This document shows positions 51,200 through 62,480 of a stretch of 64,000 bases of DNA, piece after piece. Numbering within the stretch: position 1 is the first letter of the stretch; every line of letters starts with the position of its first letter. The notes under the pieces were generated by a model. The model worked only from the letters and a program-made list of their open reading frames with translations, had not been told where the DNA came from and did not search any database. This DNA comes from Sitta carolinensis (lineage: Eukaryota; Chordata; Aves; Passeriformes; Sittidae), in contig CM063289.1 of the NCBI GenBank assembly GCA_032173965.1, forward strand, positions 27,367,690 through 27,431,689, written 5' to 3'. Position numbers and translations under genes: made by a program.

Positions 51200-51760
51200 C
51201 TCACATCGGGAGTGCCTTTGGGAGGGGCTGTAAGAGCCTGAGACAGAGATGTGGGACTTCAGACAGCTCTTCAAAAATGTGTTTATTGCAGAGAAGTTAC
51301 AGCAATCTTGGGCCGTGGATACAGAGCCACACCTATGAGCTGCCAGCTCCAGCCTAAAGGCATGCCTGAAGCCACCACCGTTCTGGTCACAATGCATTAT
51401 ATATTTTTCTTTGCTTAAAACGTAACAACCAATCAGCATCACACACAATACCTTTGCTATTACCTATAGCCTATCATAACTGCAAATATTACCAGATTAT
51501 GGTAGGAACTAACCAATCATATGAGTTAGTATGTTATATTTTAAGCTTAAAACTTGTTTTTCTGCAGTGGAAAATTCATCTTACTTGGTAAAAACATGTT
51601 TTCTGTTTGCCTATGCTTTTTTGAGATTTATCTTTACTTGGTAAAAACGTGTTTTTGTTTGTAGACAACTTATCTTTTGCTCTTAGCCATAAAATCTCCT
51701 TCCAACTCATCTCAACCTTTGTCCAGTGACCACCAGCTCAGCAATCTTCATTTCCAGACA
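51200..51760 (-). mobile_element. LTR of an avian endogenous retrovirus, minus orientation
   Basis: Read on the minus strand, the parts follow in LTR order. First come duplicated U3 words (51634-51661 and 51581-51609, each 'ttacttggtaaaaac' plus 'gtttt...gtttg'). Then come two CCAAT-type boxes (reverse complement of 'aaccaatca' near 51511 and of 'ccaat' at 51429), a TATA-like box (reverse complement of 51396-51408) and a polyadenylation signal (AATAAA, reverse complement of 51282-51287) about 115 bases further on. No retroviral coding sequence is visible on either side. I could not fix the ends or a target duplication, so limits are approximate. It differs in sequence from the LTRs at 5400 and 58302. 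Confidence 0.72.
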
Positions 51761-54284
51761 TCTTTTGTTCTATATCCAAACCTGCTTTCACAAGACTTGC
51801 TTTCTTTTCTAGAGAACCTTCCGCTAAGCATCCCTATTTGTAAAACTTCCCGGTTAAATTTCCATCTTGCTGTGACTTTAGATCAGGAGAGGGTGGCAGC
51901 CAAGGGGAGGCAGTGCCCGTGCTGCTGTTCCCCCTGGCACAGCCCTGCAGCTCTCCGGGGAGATGAGCAACGCGCGGCTGCACCCGCTCTGGCTTGGGCT
52001 TGGTGCATTTATCACTCTGCAGGCTTACATCAGCTCCTGCTGGCAGCCCCTTATTCCTGCCTAGTTAAGGAAGGATTCAGTGGAGCATTCTCTCGAAACA
52101 GAAATGTTGTCCTTTCCTGCACCACAGGTGACAACGTGCTGGTGTCTCCCAGCGCTGCCCGAGATGACTCGGAGGCTTTTCACCAGTCAGGAATCCTCCT
52201 GCAGAGAGCCTTTGGAGCGTCCCTGCCCGAGTTTAACCTGCCATGGTCCTAATATGATTAAGACTCTCAGTTCCCTGCCAGAGTGACAGCATGAGACAAG
52301 TGGGACTTGGCAATGATGTAGGAGGATGCGGGGTGGCAAAATTCGGGAGCGGCCGACCAAAGTATCAGGGTCCTTTGCATTCCAAGTGGCAGCATTTCCA
52401 TCTCCCAGTGCCCACTGCAGAGCATTCTGACAGCTCCAAACTGCCACACAACAACAGATTTGTTACAGACCTGTGGGCCAAGAATGAAGGGGAGATATAT
52501 TCTGTTCTTTCTATTTAAAAAGTAAGTGATCACACAGACAAGCAAGCAGAAAATTCAGTGGAAAGAGCACACGCAGTCATGTGTCAAAGAAGAAGGTTTT
52601 TACAAGCTCACAAGAGCAATATGCAAAGATTCTTAAACTACAGATTTCTTTCTGTAAAATTAAAAAAAAAAAAAAAAACAAAAAAACATCAACAACAATG
52701 AAGACAAAGAATTTCACCATATTTTGAGGCTGGCAAATGTTCTTAAGCCTCGTGAAAGCTTTCTGGGCTGGATCTTTAAGCTTAAATGATATGGTGATTT
52801 TAAAACCAGATTATTTCAAGCAGTATTCCTCACCACCCCCAAAATCTGAAATGCAGCTAGAAATGGACCAGAATATTTACAAAGTTGCATTAAGCTCATG
52901 AATCTGTTTCAACTCACCAAACAGCATGTGATCTAAACCAGTAAAGATTCTTAGATTAATATTTCAAACTTTTAAACATGAAATGAATTTCCAAGGTTCC
53001 TTTGAGTAGACACTAAATGTCTTTCCTCCAGCATTTTCATTTTGATAAGAAATGAGAATATGCTTCCTTTAGGATTAAATAAAAATAAATAACAGAATAA
53101 TTGAACAATTGATTGAGGTATTGAACCTGGATGAACAAACTCATCACCAACCAGGTTAAAAGTAGTTATTTCCTCAATTCTTCCAATAGCTGGAATACTT
53201 CAGAGAGAGGACAGCAGGTCTCCCTCCCCTGTCCAACCTGGCACCTGAACACAGGTGCCCAAAAGCCACGTGTGGCACATGTTTGTGCATTAACCTCAGT
53301 GCCTGAGTGGCCAGTTTCCTACAAATACTCAAATCTGCTAATTATCATCATAACGACTCAGTATTGTCCTTGATTTGTGTTTTAATCTCCGTAATTAAAG
53401 TGTCTAGCTGCCACAGCAACAGACGCTATAGAAGCATGTCTGCTGTGTAATCATAAAATTAATTAAAACCACAAAGTGGCTGCACAATAAGGAAAGCACT
53501 AGACGGGATGGGAGAGCAGAGGCTTTAAAAAAATCCTTTGGAGAACCTTTCACTCCAGAGTGTGTCAGCCAAGGAGCAGATGCTGTCCTTCGGGGCCATC
53601 CCAGAGTTTGGAGGGGCTCAATCCAGCGCCCTGTGCATGTGTTTGCATCCCAAATAATCAGCAGACTGGCCCCTTGTGGACACTTTCAGCAAAGGAAGGA
53701 AAACCCAAACAATACCTAAAATGAGTAAATCCTCTCACCCTGAGAGAGGGAGCCCTTTTAGAGATTAAGGCATTTCTGTTGCCCCCGATAGATGTTGTCT
53801 GCCAGCAGGCTCCTCCTCTAGGACCCAGCACCCTCCTCAAAGATCCTACAAAACTGGAATCAGCCTGATTATTGCCAAAGCAAAAAAGGAGCATATTCCC
53901 CTAACTGCAAGCTGCCTTTCTCACTCCAGCTCTCTACCACACAGCAACATCCCCTATTCCTTTAAGGATTTCCAGCACTCTGAGGGACAGGCTCTCTCTG
54001 TCCTCCAGAATTGTCAAAATAAGGGAACATTTCCTTGCCCAACCCAACTGATGGGTGTGCATCTTAGGCTGCGTGCTCACAAACTGGGCTGTAATCTCAA
54101 GGGTGTCTCTTCCCCACACTTTTTTGGGCATGAAATGACCCAAACCTATTAAAAGAGAAATCAAGGCTGAGACCCTTTCCAAGAGAAACGCTGAGAATAC
54201 TGTGAGAGCAGGGAAGCAGGTGAGTACAGGGGGAAGGTTCAATAAAGCCCCTTTTATTTTCTAATCAGCAGCAACTACGGGGGA
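51761..54284. other. Non-coding unique sequence
   Basis: No gene. The 191-codon plus frame at 51677-52252 starts inside the LTR and has no domain. An A17 run lies at 52662-52678. Positions 53335-53510 ('ctaattatcatcataacgac', 'ccgtaattaaagtgtctagc', 'taaaattaattaaaaccac') are conserved-looking. Confidence 0.5.
52662..52686. repeat. A-rich simple repeat
   Basis: Seventeen A, one C, then seven A. No recognisable retrocopy precedes it. Confidence 0.85.
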
Positions 54285-54405
54285 GAAACCAGCTGTGAAC
54301 TTGTCAGATGTGCTGATGATACACAACGATGGGGGACAGTCAATACAGGGCCAAGAAAGAAGGGAGCTTCAAAGGGAAACCACTGCTCAGTGTGTAATTG
54401 GAGTG
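54285..54405 (+). repeat. Possible ancient LINE reverse-transcriptase fragment
   Basis: In one plus frame, positions near 54298-54345 read ELVRCADDTQRWGTVNT. This resembles the catalytic 'FADDTKL...VNT' box of CR1/L3-type reverse transcriptases, and the following 'gaaagaagggagcttcaaag' fits the 'R..G...IQRDL' text that comes next in that family. Upstream and downstream sequence is not alignable by eye, so this is a tentative call. Confidence 0.42.
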
Positions 54406-57400
54406 AAACACGGCAAAGAAAAGGGAAAAGAGAAGGATGCCTGCTGGGGACACCTGGGGCTGTGGGGAGGGGGGTGCTTGGTTTTGCTTCAAGTAGTAAA
54501 AGAGATGGTATCAAGTGCTGGCATATTAATTCCTGGCTCGATCAGATCTGGTGTGCAAGGCCATCTCTGACCCAGTGATTTGTCCCTCTACGGCAGAATT
54601 TACTGCAAAGATTCAGCCTGAACACATGTAACCTATATAATGGTCATCTCTTTGACAGGAGCTGCAGTTTGTAACACAGCTGGATGCTCGTGCTGATTTT
54701 TGTTTTCCACAATCCTCGGAAATAGAGGGAAATGATGCTGAATCTTTGTACGTCTTGGCAAGAGCTGGGCAAATACAAAACCAGTGTGGGAGTGACAACA
54801 GCTTTTATCAAACTTGGTGAGGTTGTTTGTCACGAAAACAAAGCTGATACTGCCCTGAGGTGGACACCTGCATTCCAGTTAAATACCCACACCCCTGGGA
54901 GAAAGGGAGCTGGCAGGGTCACTGCGAGTCTGCTCTCCAAGACTGCCAAAGCACAGGCAGGAGACTTGAACCAAGGCCCAGGAACTCGAGCTGGATCTGT
55001 GGCACCGTGGAAAAACAACCCATGGAAATTTGTCAGAGCTTGCAGAATGAGAAATGAGGGGTTGCTGGCACCAGAGGAGCTCGCACTTGTCGTTTGCTAG
55101 TGCCATAAGCAGCGTTATCCTTTTAGAATCAAATCATCTCAGGAGGAATTCCAGCAAGAAAGATGATTTCATGAGTAACTCACAGTGCCCTTTACACATC
55201 CTATTCATTTTCAAACCCAATTTCTAAGACATAGAAGTAGTGGGACTCAAGGCACCATCTGACTGCTCTTCTGCCAGCCAGTAGGTAACTCAGAGTTTCC
55301 TCCTGGCTCTTTTCTTACCACAGCCCCCTGGGTTTTAGTGCTGCTGTTTCTTCTGGCTGACCCCAAACCACAGACCCTGATCATCAGTGCTGCAATCCTT
55401 TAATTTGGTGCTTCAATCCCTTGGAAATCCCCACTTTGCACAGCGTGTTTCTGCTAGTGCTGGGCACCTCTAAGTTTTGGGAAGGGGACTACTGTTATTT
55501 CAGCTTTTAATTAACAAAACGGCAATGGTGGAGGCTGGCACCTCATCTGACAGGTGTAGGAAGGTTCAGTGTCACCCCCAAGCCTTCCCATGGATAAGTA
55601 ATACTCCACAGCAGAGCAGCAGGAGGCTTGGCACACTTCCTGAGCAAGACAAACTCCAGAAATAGTATTTGCTCACAAGGAGGAACTAAAATAGATCCTC
55701 AACTGGATCCAGACTTGCCTACGACAGCGCAATCAAAAACCAAAGTAGGTTTCAAATGAAATCTCCAGCTCACCGTTTTCCCCTCCACACACAATTACAT
55801 TTATCACTCTACCATACACGTGCACAAAAAGCAACACCACTCACTCTCCTTTCTCTTTCCTCTCCTTTGACCTTTTCTCTGGCTTCTCTTCTCAGCAACC
55901 ATTTTCCAGCAAGGAGCATGTAAGCAGTACACAGCACTGGCTAAAAGGGGGTTTACTTTGTCAGCAGATAAAAAATATCTCTTTTTCTGATGGTTGTTTG
56001 GAGTAGTCTGTTACCCTTTGAGTGACCTGGGCTTTCCTCAGAAAGCAGAAGACCTAAGAGATCAGCAGAGACAAGGAAGTCTCTGGTTAGTAGCTAAAGA
56101 GAGAAGATGTAGGGTCCTAATGGGAAACTGGATTTCACACTAAAAACTGTGAACAAGCCAGGTGTGGGCCAGAAAAAACAGCATGACATCTGCAAGCTGG
56201 AAGCGCAGAAGCCCTTTGGTCCTAAGAGGAAAGACTTGGGGAAAGAGAACCATAATTATGGTCTCTGTTACATCCTTGAAGCCAGAAAAAACACCAAGAC
56301 TGCATTCAGCACTGCACATTATGGGTGCATCTGTCAGGTTGGATTGTCTCCAGTCCCGTTTTCCATCTGGTGACAATTCAGGGAAGCTACCTGGACAGCT
56401 CAGACCATGCCCAAACCTTCCAGCAGTGCCCAGCAGCTCATCCTGCTCGCGGCTCAGGCAGGGGCTCTGTCCCCTCCCAGCACAGGTGACAGCAGGCACG
56501 GGTTTCTCTCAGTGCACTGCTCAAAGCTGAGGTACAGGCTAAGGAAGGACAATCTACACCCTGGGAGTAACTGCAGGGCAGCAGGAGAACATGAAAATTA
56601 TTGGTGTGAAGCAGATCTGGATTTCCTCTGGAGCAGAAATTAAAGATGTCACTGTGATTGAGCGTAGGCTGCTGTTGCTGCTCTCTGTCATTCAAGTTTC
56701 ACACGCAGTTTTTTCAACAAGCCGTCTACTCCTCTCTGAGTCGTTTACTACCCTTTCCACACGCTTGTTTCTGGAAGCGCGGGCCGGGTTTCAGTGTTCC
56801 TGCAATCCCGTCCATTTGCAGTGACAATTTAATCACCTTGCACTGATTTGTCATAAGTGATCACTGACTGCTGCTAACGATGCTCTCATTGATTGCTTTG
56901 AATGGAACAATTGACAGTGACTGAAGGTCAGGCTGACACGGCCAAGATGAAACATCACTAGAACTATACAGGGTTTTTTCCATACATGTACTATAAATTA
57001 CTTTGAAGGTGATTCATATGAGCTTACAATGGAATCTAAGAGCATAATTGTCTTTCATTACTATGCAAATTATGCAAAAAAATCATCTAAGATCAAGTCT
57101 TATTGATGATATACTGCTTTATCTTCTTTCTCCTCTGACAATTCACATCTGTAGCCTACAGAAGTCAGATTATTATCTATACCATTATTAACTTCATTTA
57201 CTTTTCAAGGTGGTAGTTGTAGCTTTTTCTTAGAGCAGCTATTTTGACACGCAATACTTAGAAACTGTGGAATTCAAAGCCAAAAGAACAACAATTACTT
57301 CAACTGTCTTCACACACTTCCAAGGCAGTGTTTAAACTTTCCAAGTCTGATGGATAACTAATATAATTATACTAAACTTGGAAAGAAAACAGATGGCAAA

Positions 57401-58295
57401 AACCAGGCAAATGAGATATGTACCAGAAATACTTATCAGTGGAAAGAATAATGCAGCAGGGTGGTTTTATAAAGATGCTTTCTGAAATAGATTCACTATC
57501 ATACATTATTTTCTACTTTAGAACTCTTGACTGAGCATGTTCAGCACCTACAGAATTACCCAAGAAGAAATCTTGCATTTTACCGCTCTTCCCACAACTA
57601 CAGCAATCATTATTTTCTTTAGGAAACATACAGACATTTTAAGAATCAATATTTCAGTTTACTTACCCAGCAGCAAATCACAGCCTGTCCTTTGCATAAG
57701 TCACTTGTGAAAATAAAGTTGTCACAACTGTCCATTAGAACAGACAATGGTCCACGTTAGTCTTTCCTGGGGTAACATCCTCTGACCATGTGCAGAACTC
57801 ACACAATGTGATTTACTAAAGACCACACTCAAAAAGGGTTCTGGGGAGTAGACCAACAATCAAAAGGAGGTGCAAAACCAAACACCTCTTTATCTAAAAA
57901 GATACAGAGACAGGAGCTAGAATCTAACTAAAATGAAATTTAAATATCATATATGTTCAGAAAAAATGCATTTTGAGAGCGCAGCTGAAATGTCAAAAGG
58001 GAATTCCTCCTGTAAGGACTTACTCTGCCATGCTAAACCAAGCCATTCCAAAGACTGGCTGCCAGCCCAGAGCTCCCTGCTCTCATCCCTTCAGCCTTGC
58101 TGCACAAGGAGCATCGTGGGACTGAGGAGCTGCTGACCCTGCCTGGGCACCGAGCGAGCAGCGAAACGCCTGAAGGGAAAAGCCCATGTGTGGGAGCGAG
58201 CGGTGAGGCAGCAACAGCTCTGGGAGCCGAGTGCCAGCGCCAGCCCAGCCCAGCAGGGCAGGAAAAAAATAAACACCATCAGCCTCGGACAGGTG
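54406..58295. other. Non-coding unique sequence
   Basis: No gene. The interval 56950-57300 is AT-rich and conserved-looking, with an octamer pair at 57063-57078. A GC- and CpG-enriched stretch lies at 58130-58250. Frames at 54732-55100 and 56140-56530 overlap others on both strands and show no domain. Confidence 0.5.
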
Positions 58296-58301
58296 TTCCC
58301 C
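58296..58301. repeat. Target-site duplication, left copy
   Basis: TTCCCC stands directly before the terminal TG of the LTR and is repeated exactly at 58850-58855, after the terminal CA. Six-base duplications are usual for class II (ERVK/beta-like) retroviral integrases. Confidence 0.85.
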
Positions 58302-58849
58302 TGCTGGGGAGTTTAGAGAATTCGACATGGGACCTCCGAGTTGCTTTAGATGGTGTAATTTATTTTTTCTTATCTTCCACACAGACAGGAAGGATGAGTT
58401 CGGATCATATCTCTGTCGTGGGGTTCAGGAGGTCACAAGACCTCTGCTTTCAAGACCTTTGAAGGATTTATTAACCAATAAAATACTGCCACAAAGATTA
58501 TTTATATTTTTAGCCCAATAGTTAAATATTTTGCTTTACACATTTTGCTGTGCAACTTTTTTAACAAATCATCTAGTAACACCCAAACTTACAATACTTT
58601 AGAACACTTTAGAACTTCTTGTTGTCTTTATAACTACTTCTATCCTTTCTTTGTCTTAAACTCTAAACTCTGAACTTTCCTCTACCTAACTTAACATGTT
58701 TCTACTTAAACTACAAATCTACATTTTTGCTTCTAGTATCTCAATTTAGAAGCCTTTTCTAAGGTCTCAGATTAAACCCTGTATTGAACTCTAAGATATA
58801 GCCCACAGGCCCAATGTTTTAAAAGCTCTCTGCTTTTTAAATTCCAACA
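58302..58849 (-). mobile_element. Solo LTR, endogenous retrovirus class II (ERVK-like), minus orientation
   Basis: The plus strand begins TGCTGGGGAG and ends AATTCCAACA, so the element itself runs TGTTGG...CCAGCA, a proper near-perfect inverted terminus. It is flanked by a perfect 6-base duplication (TTCCCC). A polyadenylation signal (AATAAA, minus strand, 58467-58472) lies near the middle. The total length of 548 bases is normal for an LTR. No internal retroviral sequence is present, so the provirus was reduced by recombination between its two LTRs. The intact ends and duplication suggest a fairly young insertion compared with the CR1 remains. The family name is unknown; class is inferred from duplication length. 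Confidence 0.9.
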
Positions 58850-58855
58850 TTCCCC
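58850..58855. repeat. Target-site duplication, right copy
   Basis: TTCCCC follows the terminal CA of the LTR and matches 58296-58301 exactly. Confidence 0.85.
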
Positions 58856-61800
58856 AAACAGGAAAGTCCTCGATTCTTCAGATAATCTGTTCATTGTAAG
58901 CAGCTGTGGGAGATTCCCAGCACTGCAGGTTGGATTCTACAGCCCCACTCAGTAAAAACCCTTAAAAATTATTGCACCAGGAACCTGCTTTTGGCAAAAC
59001 CCAACCCAACATTTGTGCCTTCTGCTCATCTTCAGAACTCACTGGACATTTGAAGGAACAGACACATCCAAATACTCCATGAGCCATTGTGATTTTGTCT
59101 TTCTTGGAAAGATATTTTTATTAATAGTTATTAGTGGTATCTTAACTGTTGGGTGTTTTCAAAAAGTTTCTTTCCTATCAAGTGTCCTAAGTTTTATTTC
59201 ACTCAAGTCTGGCCTGCTGAAGCAAATAAAACTCCTTCAATTAAGAGCTTTGCCATGGGAAGGACCTCTGGTCTCCGTGCTAAATTATTAAAGCAGAAAC
59301 TGCAGTTCAGGCACGTTTTACAGAGCTCTGGAAATTATAAAAGAGGTATAAAACACCCTTTACCCAAAACACTGCTCTTAAAGAATTTTACTAACACCAA
59401 AAGCCACCGGTTCAAGTGAACAGTTGTGCTGTCAGCCTAAGAAGGCAACTTTTCCCACTAAAATGTCACCCAGCACCCACAAATTTTACCCACAAATTTC
59501 TTGTTAACAGGTTTTTTTCCATGATATTTTAATGTGCTCATGCATAGCTGTCGATTGTCTCAGCCTTGCTGGGATTGCTGGAGGGGGAGCTACTGACATC
59601 TGATACCAAGGACAATTTCTGGAGCAAGGAAGATTGGTTTTTTTGCCCCCCAGGACCTACATTACTTCCAGGAACAAGCTGGGTTTGCAGGCTGGCAAGG
59701 CAGCCAGTTCTGCTGATTTGGGACAGCACATGAGGGTAACTTTCATGTTCTCTGAGCTCCCCAGGGTTACTTCCCTGCTCAGGAACAAGCACACACGTGA
59801 TCTGCCCTTGTTCAGTGACTCCTCTGGCTCCAGGAGACTGTTGTGATATTATTTATGCTTCTTAGTCATCAAAGCTTTTTTTAATCCAGCTTAGGTGTGA
59901 CATCTTGGGGCCAGGTGAATAGTGGGGTGGAAAAAACCAGCCGTGGATGCAGTCTGCAGCAGGGCTTATCTTCTGCAAGTCAGGCCTGATTTGAGAGTGC
60001 AGAGGGGTGGAATGAGCTCCCTCAGTATCTCAAAGATCAAGGGCTAGGGAAATCCCAAATGTGAATCCTGTTCCCACTCTGAGCAGGGCTGCTGCCTCCC
60101 TGCACAAGGAGCACAGCCACATCTTCATCTGAACTCTGCTCACGTCATCTCCACCCAGATTTAGCTTTAATTTGCTTTTTTTGCCACAGGTAGAAAGTTG
60201 GCTCTCGCATGCATTTGCTGAGGAAGTCACAGACATTAAAAAAAGGGTCCTGATTTCAACTCTGTCCATTATGCAAATGCAATTAAGGTACGTTATCTTA
60301 ATTTGGTTTAAAACCTTTAAAACACCTTGAGCAACCAGCCTAATTATACTTTCTTCGTCATATCTTGAGTTCCAAACACTCCTTGCTTCAGTGTAAAAAA
60401 AAAACAAACCAAGACTAACAAACAAGCAGAAAAGCCTCTCATAAATATTTCTCAGATAAACAGTAATAATCTTTTATGCTTATTTTGCCCATTTATTCCA
60501 AGGAAATGCTCTACAATTTGTGAAGCCAAGATCGTTTTACCTACCTCTGGGATGGAATGTCACAACAGTTTAATCACACAGCAACACCACACAACACTGG
60601 AGGATCAGGCACCAAGAACAATACTAACTCTAATTGAAATTACTGGGGAATTAAGGCATGCAGAATATAATTACTCCTACTGGATTTTGGCCAGTGCAAA
60701 CTGGAGCATGAGCCAGGACACAAAGTCCAGCCACCTCCTTCCTACCAGAAGTGCCAGGAACACAAGTGGTAAGATCCCAAAGTGCAGCATCCTGTAAACT
60801 ATGGCCTTTCTAGAGAGAAAATAGCCACTGAACCAGCTCCAATTTTAATGTGGGGTCTAATGCTGAATTTAAATAAAAAATAGAAGAAAAATCTTGCATC
60901 ATCTACTAACACATTCTCAAAAAACACAAGCTAAGTAGTGATTTGGCAAACTTCAGTGTGTTTAAGCACTGCTCACCAAGCATTACACCAAACTCTAGAC
61001 AGAGTCTAATGAACTTCTTCAATCAAACTTCCCTCGGCCCTGAGAATATCAACATTGCTCTCTATTGTGGGAATAAATCTGTCCTAGTGAGCTCCAGTGC
61101 CTCTCCAGCCTTGCAGAGAGAGGGGCAATAGGGGAAATTTTTAATTAAATGATTTTTATGGACCCAGAGGCTCCCAGAAATGCATGGCCCTTGTTCAGAA
61201 GCAGAGCCAGTTTCTCTTCTCTCTTTGGACAGGTACCACCACCTCTGTCACAAGTCCCCACTGTGTGCACATGGATTTTCCCCAAATAGCTCCTTTCCCA
61301 ATGTGTTTTCTGATAGATCACAGCACTCCCTTGTTGGAACAGCCCTTTATTTCAGGACAGATCTCCATGGGTGTATGTAGAGAAGCTCCTGGAGCTGCAC
61401 AGTTGGGACCCAGAGGAAAGTTCCACCTTTGGCTCTTCCAGCACAATTTATTGTAATCCCTGCACCAGCACCAGCCTGCTGTGGTTTTAATGTGGCCAGC
61501 TCTAAAGTAGGAATGTGATTTTATCACAGAGATAATGTTTGTCTACTTTTGTAGATGTCCTTGGGATCTAAATCTAAAAGGAGTGTTAAGCATTATTGTT
61601 ATTAAAGCAACAAAACATGTCCTAGGAGCAGATACAAAAGAGGAATTCTCAAAGCACAGAAAAGCATTAAAATAAGGTCACATTCCTTAAAGTCTCACGG
61701 GATCTGAAATACAGATGCTGTGAGTAGCTAGCAACTAATTAGTTCCAAGCAACTAATACATGGTGCAGTGCTAACACACAGATACACAAACACGGCCTCG

Positions 61801-62159
61801 TGTACACAGGCAGGGTTTGATTGTGTTTTTAAACATTTCATCTTGCAGGCCAATTATCATAAGGGAACTGATACGTAAAATTGCCAAATTCTCAATTATG
61901 CTCTCTGTTCTTCAACTCATTTCCATTTTGACCATGAAACTGTGTGCCACCCTAAAACAATTCATCAGTTACAGTAAAATGAAATTCTACGATGGCAGGG
62001 GATTTAATGCAAGAATAAAATCCCTGGCTGAATTGTTTGCTCTGACAGATTAAAAAAGTGTATATATAAAGTATTTTTTTATAAAACAACAGAAGAGCAG
62101 GCAATTTCTGCCAATTTATTTGTATCTTCACAAGATCACAGTGGGGTTATCACCACCCT
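58856..62159. other. Non-coding unique sequence
   Basis: No gene or recognised transposable element. A 12-base palindrome AACTAATTAGTT lies at 61733-61744, with GCAACTAAT repeated at 61731 and 61749. Confidence 0.5.
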
Positions 62160-62480
62160 CCTCAAGCAGCATTATCCTGGAAAACACAGCACAGGATTGT
62201 GTGCAGACAGATCTGGAGTATCTCCAGTGAGAGGGACTCCCACCCTCTCTGGGCAATCTGTTCCAGTGCTCAGTCACTGCACATCAAAGAAGTTCTTCCT
62301 CATGTTCAGGTGGAGCTCCCTGTGCATCCATTTCTGTCCATTACCTTTTGTCCAATTGCTCAGCACCACGGGGCAGAGCCTGGTCCATCCTCCTGGCACC
62401 CTCCCTTCAGATACTGATAGACATTGATAATGTCTCCTCTCTGATTCCCCCTTCCTCCATGTGAAAATACAACCTGAATG
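62160..62480 (-). repeat. CR1 LINE 3' region, distinct subfamily, minus orientation
   Basis: The plus strand reads 'gagtatctccagtgagaggg', 'ctctctgggcaatctgttcc', 'gaagttcttcctcatgttca', 'ggtggagctccctgtgcatc' and 'cctcccttcagatactgata'. These are the antisense landmarks of the CR1 subfamily with a 'ctccagtgag' tail, like the lineage at 22393 rather than that at 10151. The left limit is approximate because the 3' tip is worn. Non-coding. Confidence 0.9.

Noticed and set aside
51677..52252. 191-codon plus-strand open frame
   Set aside because: It starts inside the antisense of an LTR, has no recognisable domain, and composition changes abruptly along it, as expected of a chance frame.
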